This document shows, in pieces, positions 26,001 to 33,984 of a stretch of DNA of 50,826 nt (position 1 is its first letter; each line of letters begins with the position of its first letter). A program made the translations under genes and the position numbers. The DNA is from JBFMFR01 sp040752025 (GTDB taxonomy: Bacteria > Chloroflexota > Anaerolineae > Anaerolineales > UBA4823): NCBI GenBank assembly GCA_040752025.1, contig JBFMFR010000052.1:1-50826 (forward strand). The letters are read 5' to 3'. Below the pieces are notes generated by a model. It ran no database searches. It saw nothing but the letters and a program-made list of their open reading frames with translations, and was not told the DNA's origin.

Positions 26001-29000
26001 CCATGTGGCGGCGTTCGGTGGCGGCCTGATTATATAGGTTGGCATTCTCGATGGCAATGGAGGCCTGGTCACCGAGAAGACGCAAAACGCGCAATTCAGA
26101 ATCGGGAATGCGGTGTGGGCGTGAAAAGGAGACGTTCATGACGCCGATCACGCGCGGTCCGATTCTTAGGGGTAAGCCAACGATAGCACCTTGCCATTCG
26201 GAGGGGGCGTTGGCAAACATAGGATGAGTGCGCATATCGGGAACTACGATCATTTCGCCCTGGCGAGCTACGGTGTAAGTCAAGCCGTTCTGCCTGGGCT
26301 CGGACCATGGGCGGCCAGAAGAGCCATCACCCCATAAGGCCGCACCGAAGGTCAGCCTGGATTCAACATCGTCGTACAGGAAAATGTGGCCATTTTGCGC
26401 TCCTGGAAGTAAATCCATGATCTTGCGCAAGATACTATCGAGCACCTGGGGCAATTCCAGGCTGGCGGTCAGGCTGATGCTGGCCTGGCGCAGGATCTCT
26501 AATTCAGCGACGCGCTTGCGCTCTGCCTCAAACAGGCGGGCATTGGCTATAGCGATGGCAGCCTGATTGGCAAAGGCCATCACGGTTTCACCAGTGGCTT
26601 TGTCATAAGCATGGGGGGTGTTGCAATCCAGGTTCAGGCTGCCAATGAAAGCACCTTTGACCAGCAGCGGCGCACCAACCCAGGAGCGAATATGCTCTGT
26701 GCCCGGGATAATCTGCCAGTGGTCGCTGGCATACGTATCAGGGATCACCCGGACTTTGTGCTCTGACCACTTGCTTTTCAGCATGTAGTCGCTTGCCTCG
26801 CTGACGATCTGTCTGGTTCGTTCGATATCTGTAAAGCCAGCCCCGGCTGCCAGGTATGTGCGGTTGTCTTCATCCAATAAATGGATCGAAACGCTGTCGT
26901 ACTGTACGACGCGCTTGAGCAGCTCCAAGATATTTTGTAACACCTCATCCAGACTTAGCTGGGAAGTGAGCAAAGCGCTGACTTCCTGCAAGGTGCGGGC
27001 CAGGACGAGCTGGTCATTTTCGGCTTTGAACAGGCGAGCGGTATGGATGGCGATGGCAGCCTGGTTGGCAAAGCCCAAAGCCAGGGCAGCATCGTGGTCC
27101 GAGTAGGCGGCGTATTGACTGCTATCGCAGGTGAGGTGGCCGATAACCTGATTCTGCACGATCATGGGGATGCCCATCCAACCGCGAATGTGTTCTGTAG
27201 CGCCCCACCTATTAAAACGCGGATCAACCTGGGCATCTTTAAGTATTAGAGGCTGCCTGGATCGCTGAACTTCCTGGAACAGGATGTCTTCCGCGGGGAA
27301 GAGGTGTCCCAATACATTTTCTGGCCTGGCAAGACCGCGGGCGGCCTTGCCAAGTAAGTGTTTTCCTTCCAACAGGAAAACGGTGGCGCTTTCGTATTTA
27401 ACAACTTCCTCCAGGCGGGTGAGGATGTTATCCAACAATTCGTCCAGGTTCAGGGTGGAGGTCAGGGCAGCAGTGGCCTGACGCAGCATTTCAGCTTCGC
27501 GCCGCCGCTGTCGCTCGCTATCCAGGAGGCGGGCATTTTCGATAATCGCCGCGGCTTGGGCGGCGAAAAGTGTGAGCAACTCCAATTCTTCGGAGGAAAA
27601 GTTGCGCTCAGAGCTGAAATCTAAGACATGGATGACACCAGTGACCTGCCCCTGCCAGATTACCGGAGCACTGATCAGGGCGCGGAAAGGCTGGTCTTCA
27701 TCGTAAACTGCGGCGCGCCCGGACCAGGTACGGTAGTCGTTGATGATGACTGGCTCGCCGGTTTGGGCTACCTTACCGGCTGCACCCTCACCATATTTGA
27801 GTACGACTCCAACGTAATCCCGCGGGGTATTGTAGCTGACTGCACAAGTCACTTCCCGCCGTTCGGGATCGCAAAGGTAGAAACCGCCGCCGGCGCAACG
27901 CAACAGACGTGCGGCTTGCTGGACAATGGTTTGTAACAGAGCCTGCAGATCCTGTTGGCTGGCTATCTGCGATGAGATGGCATGCAAAACGGAAAGCTCA
28001 TCTGCGCGGTGGCGCAAGTCTTCCTTGACACCCAACAAGGTATCCTCAGTCCGGCGGCGCCTGCTGATATCATGAACGTAGGTGACGATGCGCGGCTGCG
28101 AACCAATCTGGATGAGGCGCGTGCTGACTTCTACTGGAAACAAACTGCCGTCTTTACGCTTGTTGAGCGCCTCGATGAGGATGCCGCCTTTCATCAGTTC
28201 TTCGGCGATTAGCGCGGGCAGGTGAGGAACCAAATCTTCGGGGACCAGGTCGGCGACTTGCAAGGCGCGAAATTCTTCTTTGGAGTAGCCATAGATTTCA
28301 CAGGCGGCGGGATTGCAGTCGAGGATTTGCCCATCCAGGGTCTCCAGAAAGATGGCGTCGATACAGGCTTCGGCCAGGCCTTGATATTGATTGCGGACTT
28401 GCTGCACATCGGTGAATAAGCGGACATTTTCCAGGGCCACGCATACATGGCGGGAGAAGATTTCGATGATCGGGATGTCCGCGGCTCCCAATTGAGGCGA
28501 GCTGAGGCAGAGCGCGCCCCGGTTTATCTGCTCATTGCCCAAGCGGGTGCAAATGGCGGGCATGCTTCGCAGGGTTTGAAGCAAACCGGTCAGTTCATCC
28601 CGGGCAGGGCCCTGAGAGGAGACTGTTAGCAAGTGTTCGATCAGAGAGGCGGCATCGCCCAGGAAAATGGCTGGCTGTGCCTGGATCACCTGCCTGAGCG
28701 AGCCAGCCTGCTCCAAGGGAACCCAGATGATCTTTTCTGGGATCTGATCCTCTGAACCAGATCGAGGCTGCCCGGCCAGGCTGATGTGGATTTCGAGCTG
28801 GCTGGCGTTTTCATTGAGCAAAGCCACCAGGCCAAAAAGCTGGTTGGCATCTAGCTGCGCGTAGAGTGTTTGCAAAACTGCATCCAGGGTGTGTGCGCCG
28901 CACTGCAACGTAGCAGTCAGGTGAAACAGATTCTGAACGAGGTGAAGATTCGGCTCTGGATCATTTGTGCCCCCGGTCGAAATTTGAAAACCCTTTTTTG

Positions 29001-29004
29001 TCAT
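23014..29004 (-). CDS. Multi-GAF/PAS hybrid histidine kinase (1996 aa)
   Basis: Soluble sensor kinase; AGAGGT 6-7 nt before the ATG. Approximate order: degenerate N-terminal GAF-like region (1-190); PAS (205-320, ending YVHDISRRRRTED); a series of about six or seven GAF domains (335-1490), many with the linker IAIENARLF or a close variant; a second PAS (1500-1610); HisKA with H1636 in GIAHDFNNIMAAIL; HATPase with NLAVNARDAMPEGG, DSGVGI and GTGLGLAQVYGI; and a C-terminal receiver with D1928 in VISDLVMPQMGG. The HDFNN box identifies the NtrB-like, HisKA-first class. GAF arrays bind small ligands, haem or chromophores; none is predictable. No transmembrane helix. A diffusible output partner must exist, as the receiver has no effector domain. 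Confidence 0.93.
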   Translation of the reverse strand: MTKKGFQISTGGTNDPEPNLHLVQNLFHLTATLQCGAHTLDAVLQTLYAQLDANQLFGLVALLNENASQLEIHISLAGQPRSGSEDQIPEKIIWVPLEQAGSLRQVIQAQPAIFLGDAASLIEHLLTVSSQGPARDELTGLLQTLRSMPAICTRLGNEQINRGALCLSSPQLGAADIPIIEIFSRHVCVALENVRLFTDVQQVRNQYQGLAEACIDAIFLETLDGQILDCNPAACEIYGYSKEEFRALQVADLVPEDLVPHLPALIAEELMKGGILIEALNKRKDGSLFPVEVSTRLIQIGSQPRIVTYVHDISRRRRTEDTLLGVKEDLRHRADELSVLHAISSQIASQQDLQALLQTIVQQAARLLRCAGGGFYLCDPERREVTCAVSYNTPRDYVGVVLKYGEGAAGKVAQTGEPVIINDYRTWSGRAAVYDEDQPFRALISAPVIWQGQVTGVIHVLDFSSERNFSSEELELLTLFAAQAAAIIENARLLDSERQRRREAEMLRQATAALTSTLNLDELLDNILTRLEEVVKYESATVFLLEGKHLLGKAARGLARPENVLGHLFPAEDILFQEVQRSRQPLILKDAQVDPRFNRWGATEHIRGWMGIPMIVQNQVIGHLTCDSSQYAAYSDHDAALALGFANQAAIAIHTARLFKAENDQLVLARTLQEVSALLTSQLSLDEVLQNILELLKRVVQYDSVSIHLLDEDNRTYLAAGAGFTDIERTRQIVSEASDYMLKSKWSEHKVRVIPDTYASDHWQIIPGTEHIRSWVGAPLLVKGAFIGSLNLDCNTPHAYDKATGETVMAFANQAAIAIANARLFEAERKRVAELEILRQASISLTASLELPQVLDSILRKIMDLLPGAQNGHIFLYDDVESRLTFGAALWGDGSSGRPWSEPRQNGLTYTVARQGEMIVVPDMRTHPMFANAPSEWQGAIVGLPLRIGPRVIGVMNVSFSRPHRIPDSELRVLRLLGDQASIAIENANLYNQAATERRHMGLLYDISRELSSSLDSGEILRRTATLTNQVLGSLICEAFLYDPESERLELRATAGDTTLSPLQADVLLKLSLGKGLAGWVAQHRQAANVAEVVEDHRWFFAAGIDENVRSALSAPIIAGENLLGVLSVLHDIPNAFSEEHVFLLKAITQEVALALSNAHRYQQVQRRLAELTLIQSLTQTFNQRLGVQALLDEVVNQLRLRLGYNQISIYLIEAGHMVLKACHGLPPQQQTLPLSRGIIGRVARTAQAALVNDVASDPDYCVDTPDTVAELAVPIFQDTLVVGIICIESDRSDLLTPQDRDLLEVLAGQISVALENASLYEQVRNHAQELELTVAQRTAELTELYKLSQEIGYSLSYEDLLELLLDHLRMAIHCEVVLGYLRLENFHQLSIDISRPLAANVLPDLRALCVRVLDQASHTSLPRQENLAYMPDFEPNQPGIHQLQSLIQAPVLLDQQIVGVLAIASEGTNAFSTAQEHLLTTFANQASAAMQRLSALLTAQQRQLESLVEHLPVGVLLLDPDFRILVSNPVGQAILSQMNAEIDHSDNRLKQLGPHTLQEFVARQDEPLPVEIVLEGQPNCIIATQIRPAGISPAGEPHSWILMLNDITQERENLARIQIQERLATVGQLAAGIAHDFNNIMAAILVYTDLLRYDQTISANSQEKLAIIQQQVQRASSLIRQILDFSRKSVMEQSHLDLLPLVKELDKMLVRILPETIRLELSYEPGNYWVEGDPTRLQQVFMNLAVNARDAMPEGGVLHFELSCLKLESGQTPPSPEMIPGDWVRIIVHDSGVGITPEVKDHLFEPFFTTKPIGQGTGLGLAQVYGIVKQHAGHIDVFSQSGQGTTFIIYLPALPTATEEHKEPDPERPLRGQGQMVLVAEDDEATRVALQALLEVYNYTTLIASNGAEALKLFESHQSSIVMVISDLVMPQMGGLALFQVLQKRQPGIKMLMITGHPVDEDNQALLEKGQVHWLQKPFTIQGFNRAIETLLSSS

Positions 29005-29154
29005 GATTACCTCTGGTTTACATTTACAACCGGTAGTCCAGATCAGACATGCTCAGAAATGGCGTAGCATGATGGTTGCAAAGGTAGAATGCACCGACAA
29101 GAGCCGTTCGCGGCGGAGAACTACCCGAGCGAGGCAGCCGGCCTGATCAGTTAA

Positions 29155-29183
29155 ATTGTACTGCATGGATTCCATTTGGGCAA
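29155..29183 (-). promoter_or_regulatory. Candidate promoter of the hybrid kinase gene
   Basis: Minus strand TTGCCC (29178-29183), 17 nt, TACAAT (29155-29160). It would give a leader of about 145 nt before the ATG at 29004. No coding frame or strong hairpin was seen in 29005-29150. Confidence 0.4.
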
Positions 29184-29253
29184 CAGCGACCGCGTTATTG
29201 AGAGGTGATGCCGGGTATCCATTGTATAAAAGGCTTGGGAGAGAAGGGTATGC

Positions 29254-29290
29254 TATAATCGCTCTCAGGCCAACTCACGGCATGAGTTGG
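29254..29290 (+). promoter_or_regulatory. Extended -10 promoter and leader hairpin of moaD
   Basis: TGCTATAAT is an extended -10 (hexamer 29254-29259); the -35 region is poor. About 4 nt after the expected start lies a perfect hairpin, CCAACTCA-CGGCA-TGAGTTGG (29270-29290), 36 nt before the ATG. It does not match the Moco riboswitch as far as can be judged, being far too small. It could be an operator or an mRNA-stability stem. Confidence 0.55.
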
Positions 29291-29326
29291 CGGTGATGTC
29301 GAGTGTATCTTTGTGCTGGAGGCTGT

Positions 29327-29605
29327 ATGCTGGTAAATTTTTATGCTACCTTGCGCCAGGTAGTGGGGGGGAAAAGTGTGAATTTCGAACTGCCTGCCGG
29401 TACAACGGTCAGACAGCTACTAGATGAAATGCTGCGGCGTTACCCGGCGCTGCGCCCCGAACTTTTGGACGAGCATGGTAATCTGTACGCGCATGTGCAC
29501 ATTTTTGTGAACGGGCGCGATACTCCCTTCCTGGAGAACGCTATGGACACAGAGCTCATGGAGGAGGATACCATCGGCGTTTTCCCGGCAGTGGGCGGGG
29601 GTTAG
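29327..29605 (+). CDS. moaD: MoaD-family sulfur-carrier protein
   Basis: 92 residues from ATG 29327 (GGAGG 4 nt upstream); the frame extends upstream by only eight codons. Ubiquitin-like beta-grasp protein beginning MLVNFYATLRQVVGG and ending in the diagnostic double-glycine tail (IGVFPAVGGG). The terminal Gly is adenylated by MoeB and carries the thiocarboxylate sulfur that MPT synthase inserts into molybdopterin. The NLYAHVHIFVNGRD segment is typical of the archaeal/tungsten-associated MoaD type. It is separated from the aldehyde oxidoreductase cluster by one convergent gene and likely serves that enzyme's cofactor. Confidence 0.88.
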   Translation: MLVNFYATLRQVVGGKSVNFELPAGTTVRQLLDEMLRRYPALRPELLDEHGNLYAHVHIFVNGRDTPFLENAMDTELMEEDTIGVFPAVGGG

Positions 29606-29616
29606 CCGGGATCTCT

Positions 29617-30411
29617 CTAACTCATTTTGAACACCAGATGGGCCGGGTTGGGGGTGTTTGTTTCTTTTTCGCCGTAAGGCATGATGCCCAGGGTGATGAG
29701 ACGATCTCCTTTGACCAATTTCAGGCGAGAAAAGCCCAGGTCGGTGGGGCTGGGGAAAGGCGCGTATTCCTCGACCGTCCAGCCGTAATTGGGTGACTCG
29801 CGCAGGTAGAAAGCCTGCAGGGCATCGATGCTGCTGGCTCCGCGATAAGCGCGCCAGCTTTGTGGATCGGGGATATCATCGATCACGCTTTTTGGGGGGA
29901 CGGGCTGGTAACCCGGCGGCAGCGGAAGACCATCCTCGTTTGTCAGAACGCCAGCCACTTCCGGGGGGAAGCGCAGGCTGGAGATGACCTGGGTAGCCAG
30001 GGGCTCGAAGCTGGAGCGCTCTTCTTTCATATGTAAAACGACAAAGTGGAGCACGATGAGATTGCGCTCCAGGATGCCGGTCCATAAGCGGCGGTTATCT
30101 TTCTTGGGAAGAACGATTTCTGCTTCTATGCCGCTGGCCCCACCCATGCGCCAGGGAGCAGAGCCTACCTGCTTGGCTCCCAACCAGCTTGCCAGCATAC
30201 CAATGTGGCGGTTCCAAAGCGGTTGTATGGGTTGGTGGGCGCAGTTCCATTCGGCGCGCACCAGGATTTGTCCGGAGTCTGGACCAACGTAATCGGGAGC
30301 CAGGGCCTGCGAGGTGATAGCGAAGGCTTCTACGCCGTCCTGGGTGTGGTGCGACCAGTGGTCAGGATAAGTGAACTCGTAGCCCCAAAGTACGTGTTGA
30401 AAAACGGCCAT
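29617..30411 (-). CDS. Conserved hypothetical protein
   Basis: 264 residues, not recognised with confidence. The N-terminus (VLWGYEFTYPDHWSHHTQDG) resembles the edge strand of PsbP/DUF1795-like folds (Y-x-F-x-Y-P-x-x-W), which include stress- and lipid-related proteins. A Pro-rich linker (GLPLPPGYQPVPPKS) divides it from a second domain with DALQAFYLRESPNYGW and LIT-like strands. There is no signal peptide or helix, so it should be cytosolic. The ribosome binding site is weak (CAGGG, 11 nt). It converges on moaD with an 11-nt gap; nothing is visible in 30412-30578. Confidence 0.6.
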   Translation of the reverse strand: MAVFQHVLWGYEFTYPDHWSHHTQDGVEAFAITSQALAPDYVGPDSGQILVRAEWNCAHQPIQPLWNRHIGMLASWLGAKQVGSAPWRMGGASGIEAEIVLPKKDNRRLWTGILERNLIVLHFVVLHMKEERSSFEPLATQVISSLRFPPEVAGVLTNEDGLPLPPGYQPVPPKSVIDDIPDPQSWRAYRGASSIDALQAFYLRESPNYGWTVEEYAPFPSPTDLGFSRLKLVKGDRLITLGIMPYGEKETNTPNPAHLVFKMS

Positions 30412-30578
30412 AAAACCAAACCCTGTGTAAAGAGATGCTTCGAGAGAAAGGTTAAATCAATCCCGGGCATAGCAGCCGGCCAGAACTCGACCTGGAGAGG
30501 CTATACCCGGGATGGTGAACGATTTACTTGTGATCAACAAGGCGTCCGGTCAAGCGGCTGGAGCGCTCTGCGGGATGA

Positions 30579-32348
30579 TCAGCCTTCATGAACCCAGGCG
30601 TATACCGAATCGAGCTGGTCATCGGTGATGGTCCAGACCTCATTGTGAGGCGGCAGCTTCTCGTAGCGCATGAACTCCGGCGGGCGATCGTCTTCAGCGG
30701 TAAAGCCGGCGCGCTCGTTGAACATGCGCTCCATCTTGAGGATTTCCTTGCCAATCGGGACAACATCGCCGCCGGTGACATTCATGCCGGTGACGCCGGC
30801 AACCGACTCGGCCATGCCTTCCCAGCCCTTGGCGATATCCAGGATGGGGAAGGCGATGAACAGGCAGTAGCCGGTGCTGTCGATGAAGGCGGTGGCAGCC
30901 TGGAAGGTCAGGGATAGCTCAGCTTTGCCTTCGTTCGAAAGCGGGTCGAGCTTGCCGCTGACGCCGGCGATTTCGGGGGCGATGGTGTAGCCAGCGGTGT
31001 GGTCGGCGCCCATGGGGGTGGTGGCGTAGGTGACGCCAATGCCCTTGACGGCGCGCGGCTCGTAAGCGGGCATAGACTGGCCCTTGACGGTAGGAACACG
31101 GTGGACGCCGAAGGCTTTGGCCGTGGCTTCAACGCCCTGGCCGATGATGCGGCCCAAGGGAGTGCCCTTCTTGACCTCGGCCAGGAGGTTCATGGCACCT
31201 TCACCATCACCGAACTGGATCACGCCAGCTTCCATAGCAATGGCGATGGTGTTGCCGGCTTCGATGGTGTCCAGGCCGACATCATTGCACTCGCGGGTCA
31301 TGCGGGCGATCCAGTCCAGGTCATCCACGCCGCAGTTGGCGCCCAGGGCCCAGGCGGTTTCGTATTCAACGCAGGAAACCAGGGCTGCGCCGGACTCGTC
31401 GGGGTAGATGTTGGAGCACTTGATGATGCAGCCGGGGTGGCAGCCGTGGCCGGTGGTGCCTTCGCCCTTGCCGTCTTTGCAGCGCGCTTCGACCACCTCT
31501 GCGATGGCCTCGCCTGAGATCTTGGCAGCGCCTTCGAACTGGCCGGCGCTAAAGTTGCGGGTGGGCAGGCCGCCGGCCTCGTTCAGAATGTTGACCAGGA
31601 TGGCGGTGCCGAAGGAGTTCAGGCCACCGTCCTTCTTGGTCAGAGCGTGCTCCTGGATGGACTCGGTCAGCTTGCGGCGACCCTGCTTGAAGAGATCCTG
31701 GTTGGCGATCTCGACGCCCGGCCCGCCTTTGTCGTCTACGATCATGGCCTTGACGCCGCGGGCGCCCAAAACTGCACCCAGTCCGCCGCGCCCGGCGTAA
31801 CGGCCTGGCTTGTTCTCCGGATCGTTGACAGAGATGCCAGCGTTGGAGAGCTTCATCTCGCCAGCGGGTCCAACCCCGATGACGGCTGTATCGGGATGCT
31901 TTTCCCAGAGGATCTCGTCGACTTCGTACATGCCCTTGCCCATCAACGGGGCAGCATCTTCGAACTTGACGCCATCCTTGGTGATGATCAGGGTGTACCA
32001 CTTATCTTTGGCAGGCTGGCCTTCCAAGATGATGGCGTGCAGCCCCAGCTTGGCAATTTTCTGGCTAGAGAGGCCACCGGCATTCGATTCTTTGATACCA
32101 CCGGTCAGCGGGCTTTTACCACCAAAAGACGTGCGTCCGCTGCTGGGGGCGGCAGGTGTGCCTGAGACCCAACCTGGTGCGATGACCAGTTTGTTGTTGG
32201 GGCCGAGAGGATGGCACATCGGATCCACCTCGTCGCAGACGATGGCCGAGGTGAGCCCGCGGCCGGCCCAGCGCGCCCATTTCTCGGGCACGGCTTCGTA
32301 GGTGGCTTTCAGGTCGGTCATGTTGATGCGTAAGATTTTCTTTGGCAT
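30579..32348 (-). CDS. aor: Aldehyde ferredoxin oxidoreductase
   Basis: 589 residues; AAGGAG upstream of ATG 32348. AOR-family hallmarks: N-terminal MPKKILRINMTDLKATYE, GRGLTSAIV, SGRTSFGGKSPLTGGIKESN and GRYAGRGGLGAVLGARGVKA (bis-pterin binding). The cubane ligands are C303, C307 and C311 in GCHPGCIIKC plus C495 in STGYCLF. The enzyme oxidises aldehydes to carboxylates with ferredoxin using a tungsten bis-pyranopterin centre; reductase direction is also possible. Here the first cysteines are spaced x3-x3 rather than x2-x3 as in the Pyrococcus enzyme. It follows the MoaD-like gene by 74 nt and is likely co-transcribed from the promoter at 32853-32881. Confidence 0.95.
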   Translation of the reverse strand: MPKKILRINMTDLKATYEAVPEKWARWAGRGLTSAIVCDEVDPMCHPLGPNNKLVIAPGWVSGTPAAPSSGRTSFGGKSPLTGGIKESNAGGLSSQKIAKLGLHAIILEGQPAKDKWYTLIITKDGVKFEDAAPLMGKGMYEVDEILWEKHPDTAVIGVGPAGEMKLSNAGISVNDPENKPGRYAGRGGLGAVLGARGVKAMIVDDKGGPGVEIANQDLFKQGRRKLTESIQEHALTKKDGGLNSFGTAILVNILNEAGGLPTRNFSAGQFEGAAKISGEAIAEVVEARCKDGKGEGTTGHGCHPGCIIKCSNIYPDESGAALVSCVEYETAWALGANCGVDDLDWIARMTRECNDVGLDTIEAGNTIAIAMEAGVIQFGDGEGAMNLLAEVKKGTPLGRIIGQGVEATAKAFGVHRVPTVKGQSMPAYEPRAVKGIGVTYATTPMGADHTAGYTIAPEIAGVSGKLDPLSNEGKAELSLTFQAATAFIDSTGYCLFIAFPILDIAKGWEGMAESVAGVTGMNVTGGDVVPIGKEILKMERMFNERAGFTAEDDRPPEFMRYEKLPPHNEVWTITDDQLDSVYAWVHEG

Positions 32349-32422
32349 ATGTTTTTCTCCTTGGATAGACTAACTACCTTGTGGTGTCTGATTTCTACTG
32401 GAGTATTTATCGGCCCGGGCGT

Positions 32423-32815
32423 TTATTCCGGGTCTTGCTTCAGGTGGCTGTACGAATGATGCATGGCGCCGTGGACTTGCAGGGCTGCTTTCAGTTCTTC
32501 GGAAATGACTACCCCATCTCGATATTGATATGGCCAGATGCGATCAACAGAGAAAATGCCTACATGGTCGCCATCGTGGAGAAGCTGCCCATTGCCGGTC
32601 GAAAGGCCGGGTACATCGCACAGCACGGCGTTTATGAACAGGTAACCTCTTTCTTCCTCAGGAATTTCTAAATGTTTGAGTAAATCTGCTTTACAGGCGC
32701 CCTCAGGGAGTTCAATGTTTGCCACAGCAACGTGCCGGCCTCCCCGATATTTCGCCAGTGAACCGTATAGGGCAACGTGGATTCGGATAACTTGCAAAAG
32801 CACCTCGCTTTCCAT
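32423..32815 (-). CDS. MoaD/ThiS-like protein upstream of AOR
   Basis: 130 residues from ATG 32815, without a clear Shine-Dalgarno. The ubiquitin-like pattern is recognisable: IRIHVALYGSLAKYRGG, ANIELPEGACKADLL, FINAVLCDVPGL and LHDGDHVGIFSVDR. Unlike true MoaD it does not end at the GG after the last strand; a tail of about 35 residues rich in His and Tyr follows. AOR operons elsewhere often carry such a variant MoaD-like subunit upstream. A cofactor-sulfur or assembly role is inferred from the position. Confidence 0.7.
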   Translation of the reverse strand: MESEVLLQVIRIHVALYGSLAKYRGGRHVAVANIELPEGACKADLLKHLEIPEEERGYLFINAVLCDVPGLSTGNGQLLHDGDHVGIFSVDRIWPYQYRDGVVISEELKAALQVHGAMHHSYSHLKQDPE

Positions 32816-32852
32816 GGGTATGATGGTGTCATTGGGAAGTGCAGTCTAATAT

Positions 32853-32881
32853 ATAGTAGCATCGAGTGTGAGCCAGTGCAA
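32853..32881 (-). promoter_or_regulatory. Promoter of the moaD-like/aor operon
   Basis: Minus strand TTGCAC (32876-32881), 17 nt, TACTAT (32853-32858). It directs a leader of about 30 nt to the ATG at 32815. Directly upstream is the palindrome at 32883-32900. Confidence 0.65.
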
Positions 32882-32882
32882 C

Positions 32883-32900
32883 TTTAAGTAAAAACTTAAA
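32883..32900. promoter_or_regulatory. Palindrome between divergent aor and moaA promoters
   Basis: TTTAAGT-AAAA-ACTTAAA is a perfect 7-4-7 inverted repeat. It abuts the -35 of the aor operon and lies 35 nt before the moaA -10. Its shape and position suit a dimeric regulator controlling both directions. Confidence 0.55.
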
Positions 32901-32935
32901 TTACCCCTTAGGGTTTTATCGACTGTATAATGACG

Positions 32936-32941
32936 GTATTA
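32936..32941 (+). promoter_or_regulatory. -10 TATAAT of moaA
   Basis: Perfect TATAAT ending 27 nt before the moaA ATG at 32969. The -35 region is weak (GTTTTA at 17 nt). The resulting leader is about 20 nt. Confidence 0.55.
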
Positions 32942-32968
32942 TTGATTTCACGAAGCGAGTAAAAAGAG

Positions 32969-33949
32969 ATGGCTTTAGACCGTTTTGGACGTAATATACA
33001 TTACCTGCGTATCAGCCTGACCGACCACTGCAATTTGCGCTGTGTGTACTGCATGCCGGAGGAAATGAGTTTTATGCCGACGGCTGAACTGATGCAGGAT
33101 GATGAAATCATTCAACTGGTGCGCCTGTTCACCCGCCTGGGATTCGACAAGTTCCGCCTGACAGGCGGTGAGCCAACGGTGCGGGCGCACATCGTGGGCC
33201 TGGTGGATGAAATTGCGCACACCCCGGGTGTGCGCTCGTTATCGATGACTACAAATGGGATACTCTTTGCCCGGCTGGCGGAGCCGCTGGCAAAGGCGGG
33301 TTTGCAGCGGGTCAACTTCAGCCTAGATACACTCGACCCACAGCGTTTCAAGCAACTGACGCGTTGGGGAAACCTGGAAAACGTATGGGAGGGTATCCGG
33401 GCAGCAGAGGCCGCCGGGCTGACGCCGATCAAGATCAACTCGGTGATGGTGCGGGATTATACCGAAGAGGACGCGATCGCCCTGGCCCAACTGACGCTGG
33501 ATTACCCCTGGCAGGTACGCTTCATCGAGATGATGCCTTTTGCCGGGGCGACGGATTTCCAGCAGGTGCAGGGCATCCAGGCGAGCGAAATCCAGGCGCG
33601 CCTGGATGCGGCTCTTGGACCGTTGGAGATGGTGAACGGCGGTAAGCTGGATGGGGAAGCGCGCCTGTTCCGACTGCCCAAGAGCCGTGGAACGGTGGGC
33701 TTCATCTCTACGGTTTCGCAGCCCTTCTGCGCAAGCTGCACGCGGGCGCGCCTGACGGCAGATGGGCGGCTACGGCTGTGCCTGCTGCGCGAAAAAGAGG
33801 TCGATCTGCTGGCACCGCTGCGGGCGGGCGCATCCCTGGATGACCTGCGGAACCTGATCCTGGAAGGCATCTGGGATAAGCCCTGGGGGCACCAACTGGC
33901 GCAGGGCGAGGTGCCGCTCAACCGCACGATGAGCCAGATCGGCGGTTGA
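32969..33949 (+). CDS. moaA: GTP 3',8-cyclase MoaA
   Basis: 326 residues. The radical-SAM cluster motif C-x3-C-x2-C is at C21, C25 and C28 (DHCNLRCVYCMPEE). Further features are FRLTGGEPTVRAHI (SAM binding), MTTNGILF and VNFSLDTLD. The C-terminal cluster ligands are C254, C257 and C271 in FCASCTRARLTADGRLRLC. The chain ends in the conserved GG tail (MSQIGG), which inserts in the active site. With MoaC it converts GTP to cyclic pyranopterin, the first step of Mo/W cofactor synthesis. Divergent from the aor operon; no moaC, moaE or moeA is in the window. The ribosome binding site is weak. Confidence 0.97.
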   Translation: MALDRFGRNIHYLRISLTDHCNLRCVYCMPEEMSFMPTAELMQDDEIIQLVRLFTRLGFDKFRLTGGEPTVRAHIVGLVDEIAHTPGVRSLSMTTNGILFARLAEPLAKAGLQRVNFSLDTLDPQRFKQLTRWGNLENVWEGIRAAEAAGLTPIKINSVMVRDYTEEDAIALAQLTLDYPWQVRFIEMMPFAGATDFQQVQGIQASEIQARLDAALGPLEMVNGGKLDGEARLFRLPKSRGTVGFISTVSQPFCASCTRARLTADGRLRLCLLREKEVDLLAPLRAGASLDDLRNLILEGIWDKPWGHQLAQGEVPLNRTMSQIGG

Positions 33950-33984
33950 GGCAGTGAGGGCGCTTACAAGGGGGTAAATCTAGT

